A DNA stretch of 64,000 nt, taken from contig NZ_QCYM01000008.1 of assembly GCF_003075075.1 (NCBI RefSeq), positions 62,001 through 126,000 on the forward strand. The letters are read 5' to 3'. Made by a program: the position numbers and the translations under genes. The DNA comes from Labrenzia sp. 011 (GTDB lineage: Bacteria; Pseudomonadota; Alphaproteobacteria; Rhizobiales; Stappiaceae). Shown piece by piece: positions 27,330 to 35,722 of this stretch (its first letter is position 1; every line of letters starts with the position of its first letter). The notes under the pieces are model-generated. The model saw only the letters and a program-made list of their open reading frames with translations, ran no database searches and had not been told where the DNA came from.

Positions 27330-28271
27330 TTAACGGGACATGTTCATAAGGCAGGAAGGGCTTGGATGCAACCGGCTTTTGCGGGTGGGGCCTTCGAACT
27401 GCCGAAACCCGGTACTGTTGCCGCCCATCGCCATCCCTGCCTTGAGCCGGGATCTCCCGCCGGTTTGCGGGCAGGCCCGGCTCAAGGCCGGGGCTGCGAT
27501 GTGCTGGAGAGCGTATGGGGATCTGTCGAGGGAGACCGCGGAAGCCGTGTCGGTTCCGATCACTTGCCCCTCCACACCATACATGTCCCGCCGTTTTACC
27601 CAGGCCATGGGATAGCCGAGGGCTTCCTCGTGGCGGCCCATGGGGGTGAGGTCGAGGATATTGTAGGCCGTGTTGAGGATGTCGATGCCGCGGCCATAGG
27701 AGGAGTAGCAGTGGGCGACACGGCCGTTGTCGAGCTTCAGGAAGGTGCTGATACCGGGCATTTCCTCACCGAAGATCCTGTCCGAGTAGTTATAACCGCC
27801 GGCTGCGGTCTGCTGCTTGTCCGGGAAGGTCACGCCGAAATCGATGCCGAAGCCGTTGCCGGCGGTGGAAACCCAGTCGAAGGTCCAGCCCATGCGTTCC
27901 CTGTAGGCCAGAAGCCTTTTCAGCGGTGCGTTGGAGATGCACACCAGCGCGGTGTCGCGCGCGGCGAGATGTATATCAAGCCGTTCGTAATTATCCGCCC
28001 AGAAGGAGCAGCTCGGACAGCCTTCCGGCCAGGTTTCGCCGAACATGAAGTGGTAGACCACGAGCTGCGGATGTGGACCGAACAGATCGCCCAGCGTTTT
28101 CCGGCCTTTCGGGGACTCGAAAACATAGTCCTTCCCGACAATCATCATGGGCAGGTCCCGGCGCGCAGCGGCAAGGGCATCGCGTTCCCGGGTGAAGGCC
28201 TTTTCCCTTACGAGAAACGCCTTGCGGGCGGCCAGCCAGTCTTCCCGGCTGACGAGTTTGGGGCCGTTCAT
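27330..28271 (-). CDS. DUF899 thioredoxin-like protein with a non-family C-terminal tail
   Basis: A 313-residue protein. Residues 1-238 match the DUF899 family (thioredoxin-like fold), with LVVYHFMFGETWPEGCPSCSFWADN containing the CxxC pair, and a domain end at GYPMAWVKRRDMYG. The remaining ~75 residues are not family-like. Part of them is translated from a palindromic repeat element (27426-27501), so an original stop seems to have been lost or replaced. The start is ATG 28271 with GGAG upstream. It lies 73 bases downstream of the SRPBCC gene and is probably in the ArsR operon. DUF899 genes often accompany ArsR/SRPBCC pairs, but the function is unproven. Confidence 0.82.
   Translation of the reverse strand: MNGPKLVSREDWLAARKAFLVREKAFTRERDALAAARRDLPMMIVGKDYVFESPKGRKTLGDLFGPHPQLVVYHFMFGETWPEGCPSCSFWADNYERLDIHLAARDTALVCISNAPLKRLLAYRERMGWTFDWVSTAGNGFGIDFGVTFPDKQQTAAGGYNYSDRIFGEEMPGISTFLKLDNGRVAHCYSSYGRGIDILNTAYNILDLTPMGRHEEALGYPMAWVKRRDMYGVEGQVIGTDTASAVSLDRSPYALQHIAAPALSRACPQTGGRSRLKAGMAMGGNSTGFRQFEGPTRKSRLHPSPSCLMNMSR
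27426..27501. repeat. REP-like palindromic element
   Basis: Two 26-base arms (27426-27451 and 27476-27501) are inverted copies with four mismatches, sharing GCCTTGAGCCGGG. They flank a 24-base loop that itself contains a CCCGC/GCGGG hairpin. The CTTGAGCCGGGATCT core is of the kind found in dispersed palindromic elements of alphaproteobacteria. It is the only copy I see in this window and lies inside the 3' end of the DUF899 gene. Confidence 0.75.
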
Positions 28272-28344
28272 GGCAATCTCCGTGCTGTTTCCCGCTTGAG
28301 GAGCGTCAATTCCGTTTGGCCGGGGAGGGCGCCGTTTGCGGCCG

Positions 28345-28836
28345 TCACGTCGCGAGAAGCTCCGCCAGACGGGCGAGGCAGCCATCCCAGCCGCCGCCGA
28401 CACCCCGGCGTCCGTCTTCGGTCCTGATGGCTTCGTGGCGCAGTTTCACTTCCGTTGCCTTGCCGGCCTGCGTGAACGTGATGACGACACGGGAGCTGTC
28501 GGTAGCCTCCCGCCTGCCGTCAGTAAACTCCTGAACGTGGCGCCAGCTGAATTCCAGGCGGTTGGGGGCGTCGATGGTCAGATACTCTCCTTCGAGTTGG
28601 ACCTGTTTTTCCTCCGACCGTTCGATGACGAAGCACCATCGGCCGCCAACCTGCAGATCGATTTCCACCGCGACAAGGCCACCGTCGCCGGGCACGAACC
28701 AGGAGCGGATCTCGTCCGGTTCCGTAAAGGCCCGGAAGACCCGCTGTGGCGAGGCGCGGAACAGTCCGTCGATCAGGACCGGTTCGGCCCCGGGTTCGGA
28801 TTTCAGAAAACTCCCGGGCTGCTGCTGTATTGTCAT
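28345..28836 (-). CDS. SRPBCC (AHSA1-like) domain protein
   Basis: A 163-residue START/Bet v1-fold protein. The pattern LIDGLFRASPQRVFRAFTEPDEIRSWFVPG at the N-terminus and EVKLRHEAIRTEDGRRGVGGGWDGCLARLAELL at the C-terminus is typical of the AHSA1-like group that binds small hydrophobic ligands. Its start overlaps the ArsR stop by four bases, and AGAGGA precedes it. ArsR/AHSA1 pairs are common; the regulator probably controls this gene, but the ligand is unknown. Confidence 0.87.
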   Translation of the reverse strand: MTIQQQPGSFLKSEPGAEPVLIDGLFRASPQRVFRAFTEPDEIRSWFVPGDGGLVAVEIDLQVGGRWCFVIERSEEKQVQLEGEYLTIDAPNRLEFSWRHVQEFTDGRREATDSSRVVITFTQAGKATEVKLRHEAIRTEDGRRGVGGGWDGCLARLAELLAT

Positions 28837-29171
28837 TTGTCGTTATCCTCTTTGGCGAGATGACGGGCGAGGGCATCGAAGCGGTCGAGCCAGAAAGCCT
28901 CGTATTTGCTGAGCCAGTCCACGGCTTCCTTGATCGGTGCCCCCTGGAGACGGCAATGGCGCGTACGGCCGCGTTTCTCGATTTCAACCAGCCCGGCGTC
29001 GGACAGAACCTTCAGATGTTTCGACACCGCGGTGAGCGACATCTCGAAGGGTTCGGCCAGTTCCGACAGGGATGCTTCTCCGTCGGAGAGACGGGCAACG
29101 ATTGCGCGCCGGGTGCTGTCGCTGAGGGCGGAGAAGGTTGCGTCGAGATGGGTCATGTCCGTTGCATTCAT
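28833..29171 (-). CDS. ArsR family transcriptional regulator
   Basis: A 112-residue winged-helix regulator (FSALSDSTRRAIVARLSDGEASLSELAEPFEMSLTAVSKHLKVLSDAGLVEIEKRGRTRHC). It has no ELCVCDL metal-binding motif, so it is unlikely to be a metal sensor. This subgroup sits upstream of AHSA1-like genes. It is the first gene of the ArsR-SRPBCC-DUF899 operon and probably represses itself through the inverted repeat at 29184-29221. A second ATG five codons in is possible. Confidence 0.9.
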   Translation of the reverse strand: MNATDMTHLDATFSALSDSTRRAIVARLSDGEASLSELAEPFEMSLTAVSKHLKVLSDAGLVEIEKRGRTRHCRLQGAPIKEAVDWLSKYEAFWLDRFDALARHLAKEDNDK

Positions 29172-29183
29172 AAAGTGAACCTA

Positions 29184-29221
29184 TTGGTTGACTAACATTG
29201 TATTTCATTATAGTCAACCAA
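29184..29221. promoter_or_regulatory. ArsR operator and promoter region
   Basis: A perfect 11-bp inverted repeat TTGGTTGACTA / TAGTCAACCAA (29184-29194 and 29211-29221) with a 16-base spacer overlaps a consensus -10 TATAAT on the minus strand (29207-29212). That -10 would start transcription about 30 bases before the ArsR gene. A further half-site GGTTGAGTA follows at 29224-29232. Confidence 0.75.
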
Positions 29222-29314
29222 AAGGTTGAGTAAAGTGGGCGCGCTCACAGACTCAGGCCTTCAGGCGGCCGGACAGGCCCGGTCGCACATGCCATTCAGA
29301 CTGGAGAAACCGAC

Positions 29315-29965
29315 ATGAAACTCTATACGAGCAACTTTTCGCCGAATTGCCGCCGCGTCGAAGCGGTTCTGCATCACCTCGGCCTTCATGGCAGCGTCGA
29401 CATTCGCCGACCGAACATGGTGGCGGGAGAACACAGGTCCGACGAGATTCGCGCCGTTAATCCCAACATGAAACTGCCGACGCTCGTCGCCGGTGACATG
29501 AACCTTTGGGAAGCCAATCCGATCATGATCTATCTTTGCGACCGGGCCGGTGCGGAAGAATTCTGTCCGACGGACCTGAAAAGCCGGTTCGAGATCCTGC
29601 GCTGGATGTCCTGGGAAGTTCAGCACTACAACCGGGAGCTCGTCGACATCCTGTGGGAAACGGTCCTGAAAGGAATGTTCGGTGCGGGGGCGCCGGATCA
29701 GGACAAGGTCGATGTGGCTCTGGAAAATTATTGTCGCTTCGCTCAAGTCCTCGAAGACCGGCTCGGAGCGCGCGATTTCGTCCTGGGGGACAGGGTAACC
29801 GTGGCGGATTTCGCCGTCGGTGCGTCCTCGGGGCTGGCGATGCTTCCCGGGGCACAGGTGCCGCTGGACGACTATCCGAACATCAAGGCCTGGTATCTTC
29901 GGCTGGAAAGCCTGCCGGCGTGGGCGAAAACAGCTCCCGAAAACATGGCTGAAGCTGCCGCATAA
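29315..29965 (+). CDS. Glutathione S-transferase family protein
   Basis: A 216-residue GST. The N-terminal thioredoxin-like domain reads KLYTSNFSPNCRRVEAVLHHLGL, with a Ser-x-x-Cys region where theta/beta-class enzymes place their catalytic Ser/Cys. The cis-Pro is in MKLPTLVAGD and the glutathione contact in EANPIMIYL. The helical C-terminal domain has FVLGDRVTVADFAVGA. It is probably a cytoplasmic detoxification enzyme with unknown electrophile. It is divergent from the ArsR operon across 143 bases and may share the control region at 29184-29232. Confidence 0.88.
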   Translation: MKLYTSNFSPNCRRVEAVLHHLGLHGSVDIRRPNMVAGEHRSDEIRAVNPNMKLPTLVAGDMNLWEANPIMIYLCDRAGAEEFCPTDLKSRFEILRWMSWEVQHYNRELVDILWETVLKGMFGAGAPDQDKVDVALENYCRFAQVLEDRLGARDFVLGDRVTVADFAVGASSGLAMLPGAQVPLDDYPNIKAWYLRLESLPAWAKTAPENMAEAAA

Positions 29966-30016
29966 ACAGGTCGGGTGCCCTCGGCGGCTCGCATTTTGCC
30001 GCCGCCGCGGGCTCCT

Positions 30017-30928
30017 CTAGAGATACAGCTCGCCGCGGGCGACGACGGTCGCCTGACCGCCTATACGGACCGCATGCATTTTTCCCGCCTCCATGTCGAT
30101 TTCCAGATCGATCAGCGAGGGGCGGCCCATCTCGAAGCCCTGTTCGATGCGGATATGGTGCGTGCCGTTCGGCAGGTCGTCGTAATAGTCGACGACACCG
30201 GCAAAGGCGGCGGCGGCGGAGCCGGTCGCCGGATCTTCCGGGATGCCCATGTCGGGGGCGAACAGGCGCGCATGGAAGGCGCTGTCGTGCGACCGGGTTT
30301 CACGGCAGTAGATATAGGCGTCGTTGTGGTCGTCCTTGCCGAAGCCGGCCTTCCACATGGAGGCCACGGGTTTGGCGCGGGCCAGGGCGTCCAGGTCCCG
30401 GACGGGAACGAAGGTGAAGGGCGGGCCGACACGGAATCTTGAAGGGGAATGGTTTTCAAAGCCGATGTCGGACGGCTCCAGATTGAGCGCGGCGGCAATC
30501 ACATCCACATTGTGGGTGGGGCCGGCCGGTTCAGGCAGGTTAGGCACATCGAACTCAGCGAAGGCGGCGGCGTTTTCGCGCAGGATCACCGCGCAGCGTA
30601 TGGGACCGATCTTCTGTTTCAGAACCACCACGGAGTCCTGCTCGCCGGTGATTTCACCGAAACGGTCCGTTGCCATCAGGATGGCGGTGCCAACGGTGGG
30701 ATGGCCGGCAAAGGGCAGTTCCAGCTTCGGCGTGAATATCCGCATGCTGGCGGACTGGCCCGGCTGTTCGGGAGGAAACACGAAAACCGTCTCGGAAAGA
30801 TTGAACTCCCCGGCAATCTTCTGCATCTGCTCGTCGCTCAGACCCTCGGAGTCCAGAACCACCGCCAGGGGATTGCCGGAAAGGCTCGTGTTGGTGAAGA
30901 CATCCAGGATAGCGTAGCGACGGCCCAT
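30017..30928 (-). CDS. PhzF family isomerase
   Basis: A 303-residue protein with the duplicated diaminopimelate-epimerase fold of PhzF. The conserved Glu general acid is in NLSETVFV. The first half contains IFTPKLELPFAGHPTVGTA and the second half DMGIPEDPATGSAAAAFAGV, the standard family signatures. PhzF in phenazine producers isomerises DHHA; stand-alone homologues like this one have no known substrate and there are no phenazine genes here. ATG 30928 has GGGAG about 10 bases upstream. It converges with the GST gene. Confidence 0.9.
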   Translation of the reverse strand: MGRRYAILDVFTNTSLSGNPLAVVLDSEGLSDEQMQKIAGEFNLSETVFVFPPEQPGQSASMRIFTPKLELPFAGHPTVGTAILMATDRFGEITGEQDSVVVLKQKIGPIRCAVILRENAAAFAEFDVPNLPEPAGPTHNVDVIAAALNLEPSDIGFENHSPSRFRVGPPFTFVPVRDLDALARAKPVASMWKAGFGKDDHNDAYIYCRETRSHDSAFHARLFAPDMGIPEDPATGSAAAAFAGVVDYYDDLPNGTHHIRIEQGFEMGRPSLIDLEIDMEAGKMHAVRIGGQATVVARGELYL

Positions 30929-31082
30929 GTTTTCATTCTCCCTGGCGATTGATGCCGTAGCGGCTCGTGAGGTGAGCGGACTTTTGCATTTCTTGGCACG
31001 TCCCGCCAGTGCCTATCGGTCATTCATGGTGAACAAATTATTGCAGCCGGTAGCGGTGCGATCGGGACGGATCATGTTGTTT

Positions 31083-32240
31083 TCATACGGTTTCCGGTGC
31101 GAGAAGATAGGCACCGATGGCCCGTGCATATGACACGATCGCGGGATCGTTCAGGTCCTCCTGAGTGCGGATGATGCGGATGTCGGACAGTTCCTGCTCA
31201 CTGGAGGCTTCGGAAAAACGGCGGATGCTGTCCCGCAGGTCTTCCGCCTTTGCATCGATGTGGAAAACCCGGGCGATTGAAATGCGCGGACCGTCGAAGG
31301 CGACCAGAAGATCGTCTGCATGGACGTCCTGTCCGGTCAGGCCGGTCTCTTCTTCCAGCTCGCGGCAGATCGCGCCGTTTACATCGACCTGGCCGTCCGC
31401 GGAGACATCAGACGGATCCAGATTGCCGCCGGGCGGATAGATCTGCCCGGCGGTTGCCGTATGCTGCGACATGACACCGTAAAGCAGTTCCCCGTCACGG
31501 GCTCTGAGGATCGCGGAACCGAAGAGGTTGCGCGCGGAGGCGTCCGGTGCACCCCAGTCGCGCCAGGCCAGAAAGGCGGCATAGGAACATTCCCGGCAGA
31601 TGCCCTTGAAGGTGCCGTTCTCGAACCGGAATTGCGACAGTTTCAGGGTGCGTCCGTTCCACAGCAGACCGATGCGTTTTCTGGCCTCCTCGAAATGGGC
31701 GGCAATGGCTGCTTCATTGGCGATCTCGAACGGCCAGGGATCCGGCGACAGGTTGATATCGATCTTGGAAACCCTGTGAACCGCCGGCGGCAGCCGCTTT
31801 TCCATCATCAGTGCCTTTCGGCCGGGCGGCGCATCTTCCGGGCGCGTCGCCAGAGGCTTAAATCCCCGTCTTTCACAAAAGGGGCCTGCGTCGATTTCAG
31901 GCTCCAGAACAAGGCGTGTCAGAGCGCGGGTGCGGGCTTCGACGTCCGCTCGCGACAGCAGCAATGTGCCGATGCCCTGGCTCCGTGCCTCGGGGGCGAC
32001 GATCAGGAAGTCGACGCGCAGCGTGTCGTCGTCCTGCGGAGACATGCCGCAAAAGCCCACCGGCCGGCCGTCCTGCTCGGCAACCGTGAGCGTCCCGAAC
32101 GTGGTATCCGAAATCCGCCATTGCTTCAGCAGGTCCGCCACCCGGTCTTCCGGATACGCCCGGGAAGGCTTGGTGCGCTGAAGAATATCGGTCAGCGCGA
32201 GCACATCGGCGGACGTGGCGGGGCGAAGCTTCAAGGGCAT
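31083..32240 (-). CDS. GNAT acetyltransferase-Nudix hydrolase fusion
   Basis: A 385-residue two-domain protein. Residues 1-150 are a GNAT domain (LRPATSADVLALTDIL, VDFLIVAPEARSQGIGTLLLSRAD, GPFCERRGFKPL). Residues about 155-385 are a Nudix hydrolase domain with the box ending AICRELEEETGLTG. The Gly of the box is separated by a longer loop (GGNLDPSDVSADGQVD), reminiscent of NUDT22-like or coenzyme A diphosphatase relatives. The natural substrates are unknown. I see no frameshift or internal start that would split it. Its neighbours do not indicate a pathway. Confidence 0.83.
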   Translation of the reverse strand: MPLKLRPATSADVLALTDILQRTKPSRAYPEDRVADLLKQWRISDTTFGTLTVAEQDGRPVGFCGMSPQDDDTLRVDFLIVAPEARSQGIGTLLLSRADVEARTRALTRLVLEPEIDAGPFCERRGFKPLATRPEDAPPGRKALMMEKRLPPAVHRVSKIDINLSPDPWPFEIANEAAIAAHFEEARKRIGLLWNGRTLKLSQFRFENGTFKGICRECSYAAFLAWRDWGAPDASARNLFGSAILRARDGELLYGVMSQHTATAGQIYPPGGNLDPSDVSADGQVDVNGAICRELEEETGLTGQDVHADDLLVAFDGPRISIARVFHIDAKAEDLRDSIRRFSEASSEQELSDIRIIRTQEDLNDPAIVSYARAIGAYLLAPETV

Positions 32241-32360
32241 GAGCGGTCCGGAGTTTCGAACAATGCCTATCCCTAGTCAGAGATTGTGAAGCTTGCAAGG
32301 CAGCGCGATCCTCTCTCTCCACCGGGTCAATGGGCCGTGATGCGGGGGTGAGGGGAGCCC

Positions 32361-33278
32361 CTAGCGGATAAATGTCCCGTTGCGCAGCTCCCTGACCGCC
32401 TGATTCAGCTCTTCATGGGTGTTCATGACGATCGGTCCGTGCCAGGCGACAGGCTCGCGGATCGGGGCGCCGGAGACGAGCAGGAAGCGCATGCCCTCGT
32501 CGCCGGCCTGGACCACAATTTCGTCGCCGGAGCCGAAGATCACCAGCGAGCGGTTGCCGGTCTCGTCGCGGATCTTGAGTTCCTCGCCGCCGAATTCCTT
32601 TTCGGTGAGGATGCCGAAGGGGGCCGAGGCCCCTTCGAAACGGCCGGAGCCTTCGAAGACATAGGCGAAGGTCTGCTTGTGGGTATCGACCTTGAACCGC
32701 TTCTTCCGACCGGCGGGGACGTGGATGTCGAGATATTGCGGCTCGGCCGCGATGCCGTCGACAGGGCCGCGCTTGCCCCAGAACTCGCCGCAGATAATGC
32801 GGGCGGAGGTGCCGTCGTCGTCGGTTTCGACGGGAATGTCCTGTCCCTTGACGTCCTGATAGCGCGGCTCCGTCATCTTCAGCGACGAGGGCAGATTGGC
32901 CCAGAGCTGGAAGCCGTGCATGCGGCCGCCGGCATCGCCCTTCGGCATTTCCTGATGCATGATGCCGCGGCCGGCGGTCATCCACTGCACGTCGCCCGCG
33001 CCCAGGTTGCCGGTATTGCCCAGGCTGTCACCGTGCTCCACGGTGCCCGCGAGCACATAGGTGATCGTCTCGATGCCCCGATGGGGGTGCCAGGGAAAGC
33101 CCTTGAGATAGTCCTGCGGACGGTCGTTGCGGAAATCGTCCAGGAGCAGGAACGGGTCGAGCCTCTCCGGATCCTGGAAACCGAAGACCCGTTCGAGCCT
33201 GACACCCGCGCCTTCCAGGGTCGGTTGCGTGGTTCCGATGTGTGTGACCGGGCGGATGGACATATGCGTCTCGCTCAT
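32361..33278 (-). CDS. Pirin family protein
   Basis: A 305-residue bicupin. The metal-binding N-terminal cupin is visible in DPFLLLDDFRND and GFPWHPHRGIETITYVLAGTVEHGDSLGN with three His, followed by GDVQWMTAGRGIMHQEMP. Bacterial pirins include quercetinases and metabolic modulators; the function here is unknown. An internal ATG five codons in (MSIRPVTHIG) is a possible start. It is divergent from the ABC transporter operon across about 230 bases, where I see no clear operator. Confidence 0.9.
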   Translation of the reverse strand: MSETHMSIRPVTHIGTTQPTLEGAGVRLERVFGFQDPERLDPFLLLDDFRNDRPQDYLKGFPWHPHRGIETITYVLAGTVEHGDSLGNTGNLGAGDVQWMTAGRGIMHQEMPKGDAGGRMHGFQLWANLPSSLKMTEPRYQDVKGQDIPVETDDDGTSARIICGEFWGKRGPVDGIAAEPQYLDIHVPAGRKKRFKVDTHKQTFAYVFEGSGRFEGASAPFGILTEKEFGGEELKIRDETGNRSLVIFGSGDEIVVQAGDEGMRFLLVSGAPIREPVAWHGPIVMNTHEELNQAVRELRNGTFIR

Positions 33279-33509
33279 GCAGGAGGACTGTTGGCATCAA
33301 GATAGCGTCGTTCCATTGAAAGCCCAGCCAGCTCTCGACAAACGCAGTGTTTCTCATGCGTGGACAATCGTCTGAAGCCTGAAGCGGCGGTTGCCGGAGC
33401 AGGGGCCCACCGGCGGCCTTGCATCTTGCGGCATTCTGGCCCACATGCCAGTGTGGCGCGCCGATTTGACCGACCGTCACACCGCATTTTCTCAACCGGC
33501 TGGAACTTC

Positions 33510-34433
33510 ATGGCTCCGATACTGTCCGTCCGCGATCTGGAAAAGACCTATGAAGGTGGTTTCCAGGCTCTCAAGTCCGTTTCGCTGGATATCCGCGAAG
33601 GGGAGGTCTTCGCCCTTCTGGGGCCGAACGGAGCGGGCAAGACCACCTTGATCAGCACGATCTGCGGTCTGGTGCGGCCAACGTCCGGCAGTATCGAAGT
33701 GGGCGGTCACGACGCGCTGAAGAATTTTCGTGCCGCGCGCCGTCTCATCGGTCTCGTTCCGCAGGAAATGCCGACGGCGCCTTTTGAAATGGTTGCCGAT
33801 ACGGTCTCCTTCAGCCGGGGTCTGTTTGGTCTGAAACGGGATCCGGCGCTGGTCGAAAGCATCCTGAAGGACCTGTCTTTGTGGGACAAGCGGGACAATG
33901 CAATCATGGCGTTGTCCGGAGGCATGAAACGGCGGCTGCTGGTTGCCAAGGCCCTTGCCCATGAACCGCGGATCCTGTTCCTGGATGAGCCGACGGCGGG
34001 TGTCGACGTGGAACTCAGGCACGACATGTGGCGCATCGTCGGTGAGCTCAAGGAGCGCGGTGTCACCATCATCCTGACGACGCACTATATCGAAGAGGCC
34101 GAGGAGATGGCCGACAGGGTGGGCGTGATCAACGGCGGCGAGATCATTCTCGTGGAGGACAAGGCGGAGCTGATGCGCAAGCTTGGGCGCAAGCTGCTGA
34201 CGCTCAGCCTGAGCGAACCGCTCGCAGCCGTGCCGCAGGCTCTGGCCCGTTACGACCTGATGCTGGCAAATGACGGTGCCAGCCTTGTCTACACATATGA
34301 TACCCATGCGGAGCGCACGGGCATCACATCGCTCCTGACGGATCTGTCGGCAGCAGGCGTGCGGTTCCAGGACCTGCAGACCGACCAGTCCTCGCTCGAG
34401 GATATCTTCGTCGATCTGGTCAAGGGCGGATGA
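33510..34433 (+). CDS. ABC-2 type transporter ATP-binding protein (YadG-like)
   Basis: A 307-residue ABC ATPase. It shows Walker [11 protein letters not shown]-loop LVPQEMP, signature [10 protein letters not shown] and Walker [13 protein letters not shown], followed by the switch His of [18 protein letters not shown]-terminal extension of about 80 residues is typical of drug or polysaccharide exporters. The start is ATG 33510 ([14 protein letters not shown]); the longer open frame upstream looks unlike coding sequence. The stop overlaps the ATG of the GNAT gene (ATGA at 34430). The partner permease is at 34942, so the exported substrate is unknown but the direction is probably outward. Confidence 0.92.
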   Translation: MAPILSVRDLEKTYEGGFQALKSVSLDIREGEVFALLGPNGAGKTTLISTICGLVRPTSGSIEVGGHDALKNFRAARRLIGLVPQEMPTAPFEMVADTVSFSRGLFGLKRDPALVESILKDLSLWDKRDNAIMALSGGMKRRLLVAKALAHEPRILFLDEPTAGVDVELRHDMWRIVGELKERGVTIILTTHYIEEAEEMADRVGVINGGEIILVEDKAELMRKLGRKLLTLSLSEPLAAVPQALARYDLMLANDGASLVYTYDTHAERTGITSLLTDLSAAGVRFQDLQTDQSSLEDIFVDLVKGG

Positions 34434-34945
34434 CGGCCGGGATGGCAACGGACCTCACCATACGCAGGGCGGTGCTTGGCGACAGGGACCATCTGACGGA
34501 CCTGTGCATGCGCTCGAAGAAATCGAACGGCTACGACGAGGCGTTCATGGCGCAATGCGCGGAAGAACTGCGCGTTCGCGACAGCTGGATTACGGACGAT
34601 CACATCTGGCTGGCCGAGACAGACGACGGGAAAGCGGTCGGCTGTATCCGCCTGTGTATCGCGGCGGACGGGATGACGGGCGAGGTCGGAACCTGCTTCG
34701 TCGATCCGCACTGGAAGGGAAAACAGGTCGGCCGCATGCTGTTCGCTCCTCTTCTCGATGAAGCCGGAAGCCGGGGCCTGACCCGGATCGGGCTGGACTC
34801 GGACCCGTTTGCCGAAGCGTTCTATGCCCGCATGGGCTTCACCACAATCGGCCGCTCGCCCTCCGGCTCCATCGCGGGCCGCACGCTGCCACGCATGGAA
34901 CTGATACTGGACGCCGGGCCGCTGCAGGGACGGGAACACTCATGA
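34430..34945 (+). CDS. GNAT acetyltransferase lodged between ABC ATPase and permease
   Basis: A 171-residue GNAT ([75 protein letters not shown]). The HWKGKQVG segment occupies the acetyl-CoA loop. It overlaps the preceding ATPase gene and the following permease gene by four bases each (ATGA at both junctions), so its translation is coupled to both. This suggests that the acetyltransferase acts on, or protects against, the compound moved by the transporter, but the substrate cannot be read from sequence. Confidence 0.85.
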   Translation: MTAGMATDLTIRRAVLGDRDHLTDLCMRSKKSNGYDEAFMAQCAEELRVRDSWITDDHIWLAETDDGKAVGCIRLCIAADGMTGEVGTCFVDPHWKGKQVGRMLFAPLLDEAGSRGLTRIGLDSDPFAEAFYARMGFTTIGRSPSGSIAGRTLPRMELILDAGPLQGREHS

Positions 34946-35703
34946 ATTTCGAAGCGATCAAATCCATCTATCTCGCCGAAATGGCGCGAACCCGGCGGAC
35001 GATCATGCAGAGCATCATCTCTCCGGTGATCTCGACCGTGCTCTATTTCGTGGTGTTCGGTGCGGCCATCGGCTCGCGGATCACCGAGGTCGACGGCGTG
35101 AGCTACGGTGCCTTCATCGTGCCGGGCCTGATCATGCTGTCGCTGATGACCCAGAGCCTGTCCAACGCCTCTTTCGGCATCTACTTTCCCAAGTTTACAG
35201 GCACGATCTTCGAGGTCTTGTCGGCCCCCGTCTCCTTCCTGGAGATCACCATCGCCTATGTGGGCGCGGCGGCGACCAAATCCGTGCTGGTTGGCTTGAT
35301 CATCCTGATCACGGCGAATTTCTTCGTCCCGCTGGAAATCCAGCATCCTTTCTGGATGGCGGCGTTCTTCATGCTGACGGCGGTGACCTTCGCGCTTCTG
35401 GGTTTCATCATCGGCATCTGGGCGGACAATTTCGAGAAGCTTCAGTTTGTTCCGCTTCTGATCGTCACGCCGCTGGCTTTTCTCGGCGGCAGCTTCTATT
35501 CCATCAACATGTTGCCGGAGTTCTGGCAGACGGTGACCCTGGTCAATCCGGTCGTCTACCTGATTTCCGGGTTCCGCTGGAGCTTCTACGGCCAGGCGGA
35601 TGTCAGCCTGTGGCTGTCGCTGCTGGCGACCCTGATCTTCCTTGGCGGTTCGCTTGCCGTCATACATCGTATCTTCAAGACCGGTTACCGCCTGAAACCG
35701 TAG
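34942..35703 (+). CDS. ABC-2 type transporter permease (YadH-like)
   Basis: A 253-residue inner-membrane permease with six predicted hydrophobic segments, beginning at about [23 protein letters not shown] and ending with [21 protein letters not shown]. The ABC-2 signature region [31 protein letters not shown] near the C-terminus is clear. It is the third gene of the operon; two permease and two ATPase copies would form the exporter. Homologues are annotated YadH; no substrate is established. Confidence 0.92.
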   Translation: MNFEAIKSIYLAEMARTRRTIMQSIISPVISTVLYFVVFGAAIGSRITEVDGVSYGAFIVPGLIMLSLMTQSLSNASFGIYFPKFTGTIFEVLSAPVSFLEITIAYVGAAATKSVLVGLIILITANFFVPLEIQHPFWMAAFFMLTAVTFALLGFIIGIWADNFEKLQFVPLLIVTPLAFLGGSFYSINMLPEFWQTVTLVNPVVYLISGFRWSFYGQADVSLWLSLLATLIFLGGSLAVIHRIFKTGYRLKP

Positions 35704-35722
35704 GGCGGAAGACCGGATTAGC

